40,523 nt of DNA from JAICIG01 sp035532215 (GCA_035532215.1 DATKRK010000276.1:1-40523); one strand, 5' to 3'; shown: positions 13,108-24,900, numbered from the stretch's first letter. Program-made: numbers and translations. Notes: generated from the letters alone by a model not told the origin.

Positions 13108-16100
13108 CTAATCCAGGCGTTTGCGGGCTTGCCAGCGCGTCAGTCCCAAAAACAGCACGGCCATGCCGGCCAGCGCCAGACTGTTGGGCAGAATGATCGA
13201 CCACACGTCGCCCGCCAGAAACACGGTCTGCAGAATCGTCACGAAATACCGCGCCGGCAGCACGCGCGTCAGCATCTGCAACGCGACGGGCATGCTGCCG
13301 ATGTCGAAAATAAAGCCCGACAAAATGAACGCCGGCAAATAGGTGACGATGATCGCGACCTGCGCGGCGACGAATTGCGATTTGGCCGCCGTCGAGATCA
13401 ACAGCCCCATGCCCAGCGCCGTGAGCAAAAACAGCGAGGACGTGCCGAACAAGACCCACAGCGAGCCGCGCATCGGCACCCCGAACAGCCAAACGGCCAT
13501 GAACAGCGAGAGCAGCATGCCGCCCATGCCGAGCAGGTAATAAGGCAACGTCTTGCCGAAGATCACTTCGTGGATGCCGACCGGCGTGACCAACAGCGCC
13601 TCCATCGTGCCGCGTTCCCACTCGCGCGACACGACCAGCGCGGTCAACAAGGCGCCGATCAGCGTCATGATCAAGGCGATCAGCCCCGGCACGATGAAGT
13701 GGCGGCTGTGCAAGTTGGCGTTGAACCAGACGCGCTGCTCCAACTCGACCGGCACGACGACCGCCAGACTCCGATCGCGGGCCCAAGCGGCGAGCCAGCG
13801 GCCCCAGACGCCTTGAACGTAACCCGAGATCATGCGCGAGTTGTTGGCGTCCATGCCATTGACGATCACCTGGATGGGCGCGCCTTGGGGACGTCGCAAG
13901 CGTTCGGCGAAATCTTCGCGGACGTGGACGATGCCATCGACTTCGCCCTGCAAGAGCGCCTGCTCTGCCGCGTGCATGCCGTGCGCCCGGACCGCGCGAA
14001 AGTAGCGCGAGCCCGCGAACGCGCCGGCCAGGCTGGCCGTATCGGCGTCGAAACGGTCGATGACCAGCGCGATCGGCACGTGTTCGGCGTCGAGCGAGAC
14101 CCCGTAGCCGAACACCAGCAACAGCATGATCGGCAGCACGAAGGCGATGGCCAGGCTGCTCGGATCGCGCACGATTTGCAAAAACTCTTTCCGCACCAGG
14201 CCTCGCAAACGCATGGCCGCGCCGGCGCGGCGAGGCTTGCCGGCCCCCAAGTTCCAGGGGGCATGGCCTTCGATCGTCTTGGGCATGGAGGGGCGGGCGC
14301 CCTCGCCCGGCTGACGAGGGCGGGCGCCCGTGCCCGGCTGACGGGCGAGGGCGCCCGTGCCTCCAGGACTAGCCGGCTGACGGGCGAGGGCGCCCGTGCC
14401 TCCAGGCGAGTGGAGCTCTTGCGGTTGCGAGCGACGAGCAGGCTCTTCGCGCGATTCGATCAAACGAATGAAGGCGTCTTCCATCGTCGGATGGGGATGC
14501 TCGGCCGTCACGGCCTGCTGCTTGATTTCGCGCGGGGCGCCTAATGCGAGGATTTCGCCGGCCGCCATGATCGCCGCCCGGTCGCAGTATTCGACTTCTT
14601 CCATGAAATGGGTCGTGACCAGCACCGTGACGCCGGCCGCGGCGACGAAGTTGATTTGCCGCCAGAATTCGCGGCGGGCCAGCGGATCGACGCCGGAGGT
14701 CGGCTCGTCGAGAAACAGGATGTCGGGCTCGTGCATCAGCGCGCAGGCCAGCGCCAGCCGCTGCTTGAACCCCAGCGGCAGCGACGCGCTGTCGGCGGCG
14801 GCCGCCGCGTCGAGTCCGAACTCTTCGAGCGCCCAGGCGATCCGCTCGGAGCGGCGGCGACCGGCAAGGCCGTAAGAGCTGGCGAAAAATCGCAGATTCT
14901 GTTCGACGCTCAGGCTGCCGTAGAGCGAGAACTTCTGCGACATGTAGCCGATTCTCGCCCGGGCCGCGGCCGGCGCCCGCCGCAAATCGACGCCGGCCAC
15001 GTGCAATTCGCCCGCGCTGGGCGGCAACAGCCCGCAGAGCATGCGGAAGGTGGTGGTCTTGCCCGCCCCGTTGGCGCCCAACAGGCCGAACACTTCGCCT
15101 TGGCTGACTTCGAAGCTGACGCCCTTGACGGCGTAAAAGTCGCCGAACTTCCGCTGCAGCCCGTGGACGTCGATCATCGGTCCCTTGCGCGAGGCGTGCC
15201 GTGCAGCGACCGACGAGGCCGTTTGCGGCTCGCTCGGCGCCGCGGAAGGCGCCGCGCGATGTTCGCGCAGCCGGGCGACGAAACTGTCTTCGAACCGCGG
15301 CGGGACGGGCTCGGCCGAGGCGCCCTCGATGTCGGCGATCGGCGGCTCGAGCTTGGCGTTCGCGCCGGCGTCGAGCACCAGCCGCACCGCATCGCCGCTG
15401 ACGACGGCGTCCGTCACGCCCGCGCGGTTCGACAGCCGGCTTTCCAACTCGCGAGTCTTGAGACCAGGCGCCGAGACCCGAAAGCTGCGGCCCTCGATCG
15501 CGCGGCTGAAATCTTGCGGCGAGCCTTGCGCGATCAATTTTCCGCCGTCGAGGAGGACCACGTCATGGCAGCGCTCGGCCTCGTCGAGGTAGGCCGTACT
15601 CAAGAGCACGCCGGCGCCTCGGTCGCGCACGAAGCCGTCGACGATGCGCCACAATTCGCGACGCGAAACCGGGTCGACCCCGACGGTCGGCTCGTCGAGC
15701 AGCAACAACGCGGGCGGGCGAACCAGCGCGCAAGCCAGCCCCAGCTTTTGCTTCATGCCGCCCGAAAGTTGCCCGGCCAGCCGCTCGGTAAACGGCGCCA
15801 GGCCGGTCATGTGCATCAGTTGCTCGTACCGCCCGCCTCGCTCGGCATGAGGCACGCCTTGCAGATCGGCGTACAGGTCGAGATTTTCCTGCACGGTCAG
15901 GTCTTCGTACAAGCCGAAACGCTGCGGCATATAGCCCACGCCGGCTTGCACTTCCAGGGCGTCTTCGACGACGTTGAGGCCCAGCGCGAAAACCTCGCCT
16001 TCGTCGGGCAGCAGCAATCCGGCCGCCAATCGCATCAGCGTCGTCTTGCCGGCGCCGTCGGGGCCGATCAGGCCGGTGATTTGCCCCTTGCGCACGCGCA

Positions 16101-16236
16101 GGCTGACCCCGGCGAGCGCCTCGACGGTCTGTCGCCTGGTGCGAAAACGCTTGCTGACGTCGCGAACATCCAGTACCACGCCTTCCTCGGCGAAGGCCGT
16201 ATCCGCGGCGGGCGAATCAGGCGTGGGCGTGGACAT
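13108..16236 (-). CDS. YbhF-YbhS-type fusion: two ABC ATPase domains plus ABC-2 permease
   Basis: The 1042-residue protein contains three units. NBD1 (residues ~19-325) has Walker A GPDGAGKTT (58-66), signature LSGGM (157-161) and Walker B LLLLDEP (177-183). NBD2 (~354-600) has GANGAGKTTT (387-396), LPLGFKQRLALACAL in place of LSGGQ, and ILFLDEPTSGVDP; this variant is normal for YbhF. An ABC-2 permease (~675-1042) begins MRLRGLVRKEFLQIVRD, with a large external loop and five C-terminal helices. In E. coli the ATPase (YbhF) and permease (YbhS) are separate genes. Here they are joined in frame by a ~65-residue linker (610-674) translated largely from repeats at 14287-14409. The ATG at 16236 places NBD1 correctly, but no strong ribosome-binding site is seen. 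Likely role: efflux, with the YbhR-like permease. Confidence 0.9.
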   Translation of the reverse strand: MSTPTPDSPAADTAFAEEGVVLDVRDVSKRFRTRRQTVEALAGVSLRVRKGQITGLIGPDGAGKTTLMRLAAGLLLPDEGEVFALGLNVVEDALEVQAGVGYMPQRFGLYEDLTVQENLDLYADLQGVPHAERGGRYEQLMHMTGLAPFTERLAGQLSGGMKQKLGLACALVRPPALLLLDEPTVGVDPVSRRELWRIVDGFVRDRGAGVLLSTAYLDEAERCHDVVLLDGGKLIAQGSPQDFSRAIEGRSFRVSAPGLKTRELESRLSNRAGVTDAVVSGDAVRLVLDAGANAKLEPPIADIEGASAEPVPPRFEDSFVARLREHRAAPSAAPSEPQTASSVAARHASRKGPMIDVHGLQRKFGDFYAVKGVSFEVSQGEVFGLLGANGAGKTTTFRMLCGLLPPSAGELHVAGVDLRRAPAAARARIGYMSQKFSLYGSLSVEQNLRFFASSYGLAGRRRSERIAWALEEFGLDAAAAADSASLPLGFKQRLALACALMHEPDILFLDEPTSGVDPLARREFWRQINFVAAAGVTVLVTTHFMEEVEYCDRAAIMAAGEILALGAPREIKQQAVTAEHPHPTMEDAFIRLIESREEPARRSQPQELHSPGGTGALARQPASPGGTGALARQPGTGARPRQPGEGARPSMPKTIEGHAPWNLGAGKPRRAGAAMRLRGLVRKEFLQIVRDPSSLAIAFVLPIMLLLVFGYGVSLDAEHVPIALVIDRFDADTASLAGAFAGSRYFRAVRAHGMHAAEQALLQGEVDGIVHVREDFAERLRRPQGAPIQVIVNGMDANNSRMISGYVQGVWGRWLAAWARDRSLAVVVPVELEQRVWFNANLHSRHFIVPGLIALIMTLIGALLTALVVSREWERGTMEALLVTPVGIHEVIFGKTLPYYLLGMGGMLLSLFMAVWLFGVPMRGSLWVLFGTSSLFLLTALGMGLLISTAAKSQFVAAQVAIIVTYLPAFILSGFIFDIGSMPVALQMLTRVLPARYFVTILQTVFLAGDVWSIILPNSLALAGMAVLFLGLTRWQARKRLD
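14287..14409. repeat. In-frame GC-rich repeat array forming the linker of an ABC transporter fusion
   Basis: A 34-bp sequence is perfectly repeated at 14334-14367 and 14373-14406 (period 39 bp, 13 codons), giving SPGGTGALARQPA twice. Degenerate GGGCGCCC-centred copies extend to 14287. A separate palindrome, GCCCCC-N8-GGGGGC, lies at about 14244-14263 just downstream in the linker. Because the period is a multiple of three and contains no stop on the minus strand, the array reads through. Confidence 0.85.
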
Positions 16237-16394
16237 GGCGTCGTGCGAAACGTTCGAGGAGTTCGGACCGTGCGATGAATCGATTCTACCAAGTCCGCGC
16301 GCCCTCGAATGCGGCGGCGTCGCTCGCGGCTGGGCGCCATGCATGCCATGCCTTCGTCGGCGTCAGCCGACGTAGGCACGTGCGCCGTCGGATG

Positions 16395-18749
16395 TCATGG
16401 CACCGCTTGCTTTTCGCGCCGCTTGGCGACAGGCAGCCGAGCGACGAGCGGCGCCATGCGGCAAGATCGGCCGGCCTGATATTCCTGCATTTGAAGCTTC
16501 GACGCCGCCTGGGCGTCTTCGTCGTCGGCTTGCAGCTTGGCGGAAGCGGTCTCCCAGGCGATGGCCGATTTGAAATCGCCGCTCTCGGCGTAGGCGGCGC
16601 CGAGAATGTGCAGCTTGTAAGGGTCTTTCCAGTCCGTAATTTCGCAGGCCCGCGTGGCCGCGGCCACGGCGGCCCGGCCGTCGCGGAATTCCACTTGGGG
16701 AGAGGTTGCCCAGATGCTCGCCTGGGTGCAAAAGGATTCGGGTGAATTAGGTTGCAAACGGATTGCGGCAACGCAGTCTTCCAGGGCTTCGCGAAGCCGC
16801 CCAAGTTGCAAATGCACAAGAGCCCGATGCTCGTAAGGCGCATACCCAGACTCCGGGGCGAGCCGGATCGCGTGGTCGAGATCGGCGAGCGCTTCGTCGT
16901 CTCGGCCTTGCCCCAGCCGCAAACATCCGCGCATCGAGTAGAACTTGGCGACGTCGGGTTTCAGAGCAATGGCCGAATCGACGTCGGCCACGGCCGCGTC
17001 CTCGTCGCGCTCGACGGCGTGGACGCCCGCGCGCTGGTAATACGATTCCGCCTGTGGGTTGAGCTCGATCGCGCGGTCGAAATCCTGCAAAGCTGTATCG
17101 TACCGCTCGAGCAGAAACCGCGTCTCGCCGCGATTGTGCCAGTACGACGCATTCTTGCGATCAAGTTCGATCGCCTTGCCAAAATCTCGCTCCGCTGCTT
17201 CGATTTTCCCCAGCGCCTTCCAGCAACGCGCACGATTACCGAAGGCGCCGGCGTTCGTCGGGTCCAAGCGGATCGCCTCGTCAGCGTCTTGTCTGGCCTG
17301 ATCGAACTTGCGTTGAATAATCCTAACGGCGCTGCGATTGCTGTAAGCCATCGAATTGGGAGCGATGCGAATCGCCGCATCGAGGTCGGCCAAGGCGCGT
17401 TCGTAGTGGCCTTGCTGGGCGAGAACTCCCCCGCGGCCCGTTAATGCCTCGGCGTTGTTCGGATCGAGACGGATCGCCTCGTTAAGATCGTCCATCGCTT
17501 TGGGCAAATCTCCTTTAAGTGCCCAAATCCCGCCGCGATTCGTAAACGGTATGGCATCTTGGGGGTTGAGCCGGATAGCCTCATTGAGATCGGCGAGGGC
17601 GGCATCGTACCTGCCCAGCTTACCGCGTGTTGCGCCGCGGGCACTGTATGACTCGGCATGCTTGGGATCGAGACGAACAGCTTCGTTGAGATCGGCGAGC
17701 GCTGCATCGAACCTGCCGAGTCTGGCGTGCAATTCGCCGCGAAGGGCGTACGCTTCGGCGTCTTTGGGAGCAAGGCGAATGGCTTCATCAACGTCGGCCA
17801 ACGCGCCATTGTGATCCCCAAGCTTTTCGCGCGCGTATCCGCGAAATCTATATGCCTCGGCGTAATTGGGGTCGAGACGAACGGCTTCGTTGAGATCGGC
17901 GATCGCCGCATCGAATCTGCCGAGTCTGGCGTGCAACTCGCCGCGAAGGCCGTACGCTTCGGCGTCTTTAGGATCGATGCGAAGGACCTCATTGAGATCG
18001 GCGATGGCCGCATCGAGGTTCCCTGCCTTCATGAGGATTCGACTGCGCGTATCGAACGCCGCAGCCGCATCGGGGTCCAGACGGACGGCCCTATTTAGAT
18101 CGGCCAGTGCGGCGTCCGGATTGGCCTGTTCGCCGTGAACGAAACCGCGTAACGCGTACGCCGCGGCACACTTCGGATCGAGTCGAATGGCCGCATCGAA
18201 GTCTCCTTGTCCGATTCGCGCGGCCGCCCGCGTCCAATATGCCGCGACGAATCGCGGCTCGTACTCTATCGCTTTATCCAGATCCGTCAAGCTGGCGATC
18301 CATTCGTGCTGGAAGAGGCGCGCTCGCGCCCGGCAGAAATACGCCAGCGCGTTCTTTGGATCGATCCGGATAGCTTCTTGTGCGTCGCGCGCGATCTCGA
18401 GTTGTTCGTCGCCGTCCCGCAAATAAGCCCGATGAGCATAAGCGAACGCCGTCTGCCGGTGTTCGATCTCGGCCGAATAGAACGCCTCGGCGTCGGCTAT
18501 CCCAACGACTTCCTTGGCCAGCGCCCAACCTTCGCCAAGCCAGAGCCACTCGCCTTGCACGCGCTCGACCTTCAAACGCGGCTTGCCGCCGGGCCAAGCG
18601 ACTTCCTGCTTGCCAACGTGCAGCTTCACCGCTGCGGTTTTGGGCAAGACTTCGCGGCCGACCCAAGCTTTGGCTTTCTGAGCCTGGGCGGACTGGCTGA
18701 GAGCGAACCACGCCACAAGCGCGAACGCGCATTGCAAGAAACGCCGCAT
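16395..18749 (-). CDS. Secreted protein with ~16 TPR repeats
   Basis: The 784-residue product begins with a signal peptide (MRRFLQCAFALVAWFALSQS, cleavage near AQA-Q). Residues ~26-90 form a small beta-rich domain (VGREVLPKTAAVKLHVGKQE, WLWLGEGWALAKEV), often found before TPRs in planctomycete proteins. TPR units of 34 residues then run from ~100 to ~740 (e.g. GRFDAAIADLNEAVRLDPN), giving an extended superhelix for protein-protein contacts outside the cytoplasmic membrane. One unit near residue 180 is seven residues short (GDFDAAIRLDPK), an in-frame 21-bp loss. A two-repeat block is nearly duplicated with a 204-bp offset (around 17700-17800 and 17904-18004). The C terminus is Lys/Arg-rich. 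The ATG at 18749 has a G-rich stretch about seven bases upstream; the partner is unknown. Confidence 0.88.
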   Translation of the reverse strand: MRRFLQCAFALVAWFALSQSAQAQKAKAWVGREVLPKTAAVKLHVGKQEVAWPGGKPRLKVERVQGEWLWLGEGWALAKEVVGIADAEAFYSAEIEHRQTAFAYAHRAYLRDGDEQLEIARDAQEAIRIDPKNALAYFCRARARLFQHEWIASLTDLDKAIEYEPRFVAAYWTRAAARIGQGDFDAAIRLDPKCAAAYALRGFVHGEQANPDAALADLNRAVRLDPDAAAAFDTRSRILMKAGNLDAAIADLNEVLRIDPKDAEAYGLRGELHARLGRFDAAIADLNEAVRLDPNYAEAYRFRGYAREKLGDHNGALADVDEAIRLAPKDAEAYALRGELHARLGRFDAALADLNEAVRLDPKHAESYSARGATRGKLGRYDAALADLNEAIRLNPQDAIPFTNRGGIWALKGDLPKAMDDLNEAIRLDPNNAEALTGRGGVLAQQGHYERALADLDAAIRIAPNSMAYSNRSAVRIIQRKFDQARQDADEAIRLDPTNAGAFGNRARCWKALGKIEAAERDFGKAIELDRKNASYWHNRGETRFLLERYDTALQDFDRAIELNPQAESYYQRAGVHAVERDEDAAVADVDSAIALKPDVAKFYSMRGCLRLGQGRDDEALADLDHAIRLAPESGYAPYEHRALVHLQLGRLREALEDCVAAIRLQPNSPESFCTQASIWATSPQVEFRDGRAAVAAATRACEITDWKDPYKLHILGAAYAESGDFKSAIAWETASAKLQADDEDAQAASKLQMQEYQAGRSCRMAPLVARLPVAKRREKQAVP

Positions 18750-18893
18750 GACCAACCCCCGCGGTTGAGTGCTCTTCGGGCGCAGCGCTTCGACGCCAAA
18801 CGGTCGGAATCAAGCTTGCCCGACTGCGGCAAGGTACGGGATTCGGCCCAGGGCGGGCAAGAGCAGATTGGCGCCGGGCCGCAGTTCGAGCCG

Positions 18894-18951
18894 ACACGGA
18901 GGCTGACGCCTCCGGCTCGCCTGCGTGGCGAGCGGGGGGCGTTAGCCCCCC
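18894..18951. repeat. Palindromic repeat copy plus GC hairpin 3' of the giant gene
   Basis: 18894-18921 is identical over 28 bp to 221-248, the repeat that makes the protein tail at the left edge. It is followed by a perfect stem of GGGGGGC (18934-18940) and GCCCCCC (18945-18951) with a GTTA loop. The stem lies about 40 bp past the stop codon of the minus-strand giant gene and may act as its terminator, although there is no T-run. Confidence 0.7.
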
Positions 18952-18989
18952 CAGTCTTCGCGGCGCCGGCTTCCGTAGACCATTGTCGC

Positions 18990-21900
18990 TTATCGATTCA
19001 GGAACTCTTGGCTGCCGAGGATGCCGGCCTGGATTTGTTCCTGCGTGACGCCATTTTTCATCGCGTTCAGCCAGAACTGGCCGCCAGCCGTGTCGAGCTT
19101 GCGGCCGAGATAGACCTGGAACCAGCCGTTGATCAGCCCGAGGCGGTATTCGTCGCTGGTGACAAAGCCGAGCACCACGCTTTCCTTGCTGTGGGTCTTG
19201 ATGAAAGTGGTCCAGTATGCCAGCCCCTGCGCGTCGACGTCGCGGCCCAGGATGTTGTGATACAAGGCCGTGACCCAGGCGGTGTCGGTGCCGCCCGCCT
19301 TCTCGTAGTACTCGACCGAGCCGATAATGCCGGCCTGCACGGCTTCCGGTCCGCCGGTGGCGTTCCAGACGCTGATCCAGTAATCGATGCCGCCTTGGTC
19401 GGCCTGCCGGCCGAGATACTGCTCGTAGAGCGTATCAATCAACTGGCTGCGGTGCTCGGTGCTCGTCAGGAAGTTCGTCGCAATTTGCGAGGGGCTTATT
19501 CCCTGGTTCACCGCGTTCCTCCAGTAGGCGATCTCGTCGCTGGAGGCCGTGCGGCCGAGCACGTCGAGATACAAGTTCTGGATCCAGCCGTTCGACGATT
19601 GGCCGCCGACGTTGCCGCCACCGCCGCCCGGGGTCGGCGGATCCCAGATGCCGATCAGCGGCAACGAGAATTGATTGCCGAACTGGTAGAACAGGTCGTG
19701 GCCCAACGGGGTGGGATCGAAGGGGTGATTCAGCGAGTCGAAGTTGGCCGTCGGCGAGGAGCCGGCCGGAGCGCTGGAGACTAGCCAGAACCATTCCGCC
19801 TGTCCCGACGGCACGTCGGTCGTGCGGCCGGGCACGTACAGGCCGATATCGGTGGTGCCGTCCTGGTTCATGTCGGCCGCCACCGGCCGGGCCAGCACGC
19901 CGGCAAAGCCGATGTTGTTGGGCAGGTCGCCCTGCACGTTGATCGTGGCGTTGTAGTTGCCGGTCAGGATGCCGCCGGGGTCGCGGCTCGCAAGGTCGAA
20001 GTAGAACGTGCCGTTAGAGTACGTGCCCAGGTCGATCTTGCCGTCGCCGTCGAAGTCGCCGACGATCGGCAGACCCCGCATGTCGCCCGTCAGCATGCCG
20101 CCGGCCGCCACGTCGGCGGCGTCGATCGTATGGTGGTTGAGCACGTCGAGCCACCAGGTCTTTCCGTCGAACAAGCCGATCTGATCGCCCTGGGCCGGAT
20201 TGTTGGTCCAGTTGCCGGCCACCGGCAGGCCGTCGATGGCCAGCGGCTCGACGATGCTCAGGTCGCCCTTCGCCGGGTCGACGGCCCCGTCGCCGTCGAG
20301 ATCCAAGAGCCAGCGCCACTGCCCGTTCAAGAAGCCGTAGGCGGCCAGCTTGTCGAATCCGCTGACCGTTCCGCCGACGTCGGCGAACTTGCCGGCGAAC
20401 AAGCGGTCGGTGGAGAAGCCCAGCGTGAACGCGGCGTCGCGATTGGCGGCGTCGCTGTTCTGCGGGTCGAACGACCCGTTGCCGTTCAAGTCGAGCGACA
20501 CCGAACCCGCACTGTAGTCGCCCAAATGGGGCCGGCTGTTGACCGTGAACGATCCGCCGAAGAAGCCGCCCGTGGCGCCGTTGCCCGAGGGGAAAGTCGA
20601 ACCGTTGAATTCGCCGTCCAGCGGGTTGCCCGCGTTGTCGGTAATGCGGTCGCTGATCGTCAGCGTGTAGCGGTCGTCGGGCAGCGGCGCCGCGAAGTGC
20701 AGCGTGGCCACGCTCATGCCCGGCGTGCCCGAGGCGGTCGAGTCGCTGAACGTCACCGAGGTGATCGCAATGGGCCCGGTATGCTCGCCGACCAACTGAT
20801 AATTGGCAACGGTCGTCGCCAAGGCGGGATTCACCGCCGGGTAAACGAAGTCGGGCCCGACGCGAATCGGCTGGTCGTTGAACGTGACGTCGAGGCTGTT
20901 CACCAGCGGGGTGGGCGTCGGCTCGGCGGGCTTGCCGAGGAACAAATTATAGCCGGGGGAACCCGTCACCGAGACGCCGCCCACGTTCGGGCCTTGCGTG
21001 TCGAGGAAGATCGTCAGCGATTGCGGCGCCGAGACGTTGCCCGCCACGTCCTCGGCCGTGACCAAGAGATGCCGCACGCCATCCAGCGGGAAGCCGAACT
21101 TCGGATTGTTCAGATCGATGTTGGAGGTGATCTGCCACTGGCCGCTGGGGAATTGGTTCGTGCCGTCGACCGGCGTCGCGGTCGCCATGCCGAGGAACAC
21201 GTCGCCGTTATCGACGATGCCGTCGTTGTTCACGTCGTCGTAGAGCCGCACCACGGCGTTCGCCTCGGCGACGCCGTACAAGGTCGGCGTGCTGTCGGCC
21301 GTGATCCGATCGACGATCGTCGCCGGCTGCCCGGAAACGCCCGTATCGCTCGAACCGAGCAGACCGCTGTTGGTCACGGTCGGCGAGCCGAAATAGACCG
21401 GCGGGGCTTGCGTGTCGACCACCATCTGGAACGTGGCGGCCGAACTCCAGTCCTTGTCGGACGGCGCCGACGGGCTGTCGATTTCGACCTTGGCCGCCAG
21501 AATGTGCGAGCCTTCGGACAAGGGCGTTGCGACTTGCAACTGGAACACGCCCGGCTGTTGGATTACGCCGGTCTTGGGCACGGCGTCGGCGTAGCCCAGG
21601 AAGATCGGCGATTGCGGGTTCGTGTCGTCGTAGACCGCCACGCGGAAGCTGCCGTTGTTGGCCGGCGAGTTGGGCGGCGTGGCCGCGTTGCCCGCCCAGA
21701 AGGGGATCAGAATCGGCGTGTTGTTGGGCGGGGTTTGGCTCGTCGAGCCGCCGCCTTGCAGATCGATCAGGCCGTCGGTCGGCGTGTTGGCCGCGTCGAG
21801 CCGGATGTAAATCGTCGGCGTATTGTCGCGGGTTACGTTGTCGAACTGCGAGCGGCCCGTGTCGTTGCTCTCGATCTGGAACGTGTCGCCCGCCGCGGGA

Positions 21901-24900
21901 GCGGCCGAGAACGGCGACGCAAACGTGAACGTGTGCGTGGCGCCGACGTAGGCCGTGACCAACTGGCGCTGGCCGATCAAGGCGCCGGAGGTGAATTCCA
22001 GGTACTTGCCGACGTAGAAGTTGTCGACCGTCGAGAGCGGCGGCAGCGGCTGCGTCGGCGGCGGGGGCACGGCGGCGTCGGAAGCCGTAAAGGTCGTGGT
22101 CGTCGGCGCGATCGCATTGTTGACCGAGCCTTGGGCCACGATGTCGTTCAAGCCCAGGCTGTCGGGCTTCGGCGCCGGCGTGTTGGTGATCGACAGGCTG
22201 TAGGCGTTGACCGTGGCGTTCGTCGGATCGAAGCCGTCGGGCGGGGTGAACGTCGGATCCTGCGTGATGCCGTAGACCTGCAAGTAATAGGTCTCGCCGG
22301 CCACGACCGGAATCCGCCGCCGCTGGTCGCTGTCGGTATCGTTGACGCCGAAGCTGGTAATCTGGTTGCCGGCCGCGTCGTACACCTGAATCTGCAATTC
22401 GCCGCCGCCCGGCAGGAAGCCGGCGTACTGCTTGAAGTAGACCTGGAAGTCCATCGTGCCGGTAAACTGCGCCACGACGCGGAACCAATCTTGTTCGGCC
22501 TGCAAGAAGCGGTGCTCGAACGCATTGGGGAAGATCGTCAGGTTCGTGGCGTTGATCGAGGCGCCCGAGCCGAGATACGCCGCGTTGTTCAGCGAGCCGT
22601 TGGGATCCGACAAGTCGGGGCCCATCGTCAGCGTTTGCTGCTGGTGCGTCGTCGCGTCCACGGCCGTGCTGGCCTGCACGATGCCGACGTTCGAGTAGCT
22701 GATGTCGGGGTACTGGATCGGTTCCGGTCCGCCCGTCGATTGGAACATCCGCACCACGCCCGAGGTGTTCGAGGTGCGATTGACCACGGCGAAGTAACTG
22801 CTGCCGAGCGTGACGCCGTTGGCGCCGGCCACGACCAGGGCCGCGTTTGAAGACACGGCGCCGCCGTTGATGTTCACCAGCAGGTTGTTCGGCATCACGA
22901 AGCCGGGGCCGACGATGTCGTTGGTCGGCGGGGTGTTGCGGGCTGGAATGACCAGAATCGTATTATTGCCAATGCCGCCCTTTACGCCGACGATCTGCAC
23001 AGAGGGGCCGAGGACGACAGGCGTCAGGCCGGCGCCAATCGAATTTTGAACCGACACGGTGCGATTCGGCGAATCGACCGTGATTACCGAACCGGCGTTT
23101 ACTCCGAGAACGTCGACTTCGTCGCCGCCGCCAGTGCTTCCGTTAACCGTGAAAATCCCGGTTCCAATATCGAAGTTAAACGTGACCGGCACGCCGGCTT
23201 GGCTAAAGGTGCCGCCCGAGGAGCCTGTCGGCTTGTAGGTAACCAAGTCGTCGCTTTTCGATTCCGTCACTGTTAGCGTGTCGGCGCCCCCGTTGCCGTT
23301 TAAATTGACCTGCGACACGCCTGTATAGGTGACGTACCCTCCAAAGCCGGTGATTTGGTTATTGACGAGTTGCACGCCGATGTTGTCGCCCCCGGCCGAG
23401 CCGACCAGATCCAAAACGGCCGGATCGATGCTGTTAACGGCGGTGTTCCTGTAGGGCAAGAAACTGTTCAGCGTAAAAGTGTTGTTCGGGTTGTAGCCGT
23501 TGAGCACGAGGTTCGTCATGCCCGTTTGCATGATCGGCACGCGGTCATTCAAGTGAATCGTGCCGGTCCCGCCGTCCACGACGAAGGCATCGTTGTCCGC
23601 CGTGCCGTCGACGACAAGGGTGTTCAGTCCTCCGAAGGCTCCGCTGATCGTGACCGAGCCGGTGTTCCCGAGACCAATCCCAAGGTGCTGATATGTCAAC
23701 GCCAACAGGCTCCCGGGATTTGCCCCGATATCCTCGCGAACGGCCACCGTGCCCGCGTCGCTGGCCGCGCCGGCGGTGTGCGTGAACGTGTTATAGGGAC
23801 CTCCCATCACCGTCAGGCCGGCGCCACCGCCTTGGCCGTCGTAGGTCGCGCTCTCGAAGCCGCCGGCCGACGAGGTGTAGTCCAGCAGCGGGATGAAGAA
23901 CGGCGCCGAAGTCAGGGTGATCGTCGACGTATCGGCGTTGCCGCCGCTTTGCGTCAGGCTGAACACGCCGCCGTCGATGTTCGTCGGCTGGTAGGTGACC
24001 TGGTTGCCGCTGCCCGGCGTTTCCAACGTGAAGTCGTCGCCGTTGAGGCCCGGCTGGCCGGCCGGGGCACCGCCGGCGATGGTGACTTGCGTGTTCCACG
24101 CCACGCCGTTGGGCGCAGGCGCCCGCACGTCGACTTCGTCGTCGCCGCTCAAGGCGTCGATGTACAACTGCGGCGCGTTGATGAACAGGATGTTCGGGCC
24201 AGCATTCACCGAGACCGTGTAGTCTTGGTTGCCATCGGCCAACGGGCTATAGCTCGAGTCGCGGGCGATGACCTGGATGTCGTCGTCGCCGTTGGTGCCG
24301 ACGATCAACACCGGGCCGGGGCCGACGATCGGGCCGATCGATTCGATCTGTTGGAAGCTGACGGCAGCGTCGGAGCCCACCTGGAAGCCGCCCTCGTCGT
24401 TGTGCGGTCCGGCGAAGAAGGTGATCGGACCGCCGCCCAAGATATTGAGCGTGTCGCCCGGCAGCACGCCGATCGGGTCGCCGCCGTTGACGTGGATCGG
24501 GATCGCCGCGGGCGTGACGTTGAACGTGTCGCTCCCCGTGCCGCCGTTCACGGTCAGCGCCGTGGCGCCGGCGTAATTGACGGCCAACAGCGAATCGACC
24601 GTCACCTGGCTGCCCGAAGCGTCGATCGTATCCGGTCCGGTCGTGCCGTTGACGACCAACGAATCGCCGGCGCCGGTGAAGTTGACGTTGAAAGCTCCGC
24701 TATTGGTCAGGTTCACGACCGGCGCCTGGCCTTCGACTTGCAACGTGGCTGCATTCGTGTCGGTCGGCGTGACGTCGAGCGTATTGGGGCCGGTCGAATC
24801 GGTCGTCGTGACCGCGCCGCCCGCGGCTTTCAAGTTCAGGATCTCGTTGCCGGTAATCGTCACCGTGCCGAGTCCGCCGCCCGAAACGATCGTTGAAACG

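Noticed and set aside
14287..14409. Frameshift or assembly error in the ABC fusion linker
   Set aside because: Both flanking domains and the linker are in one frame, and the 39-bp period is a multiple of three. An artefact is not needed, although resequencing of such a repeat would be sensible.
11988..16236. A complete YbhGFSR operon with an HlyD-like adaptor
   Set aside because: No gene with an HlyD/biotinyl-lipoyl pattern is found on either side of the ABC genes.
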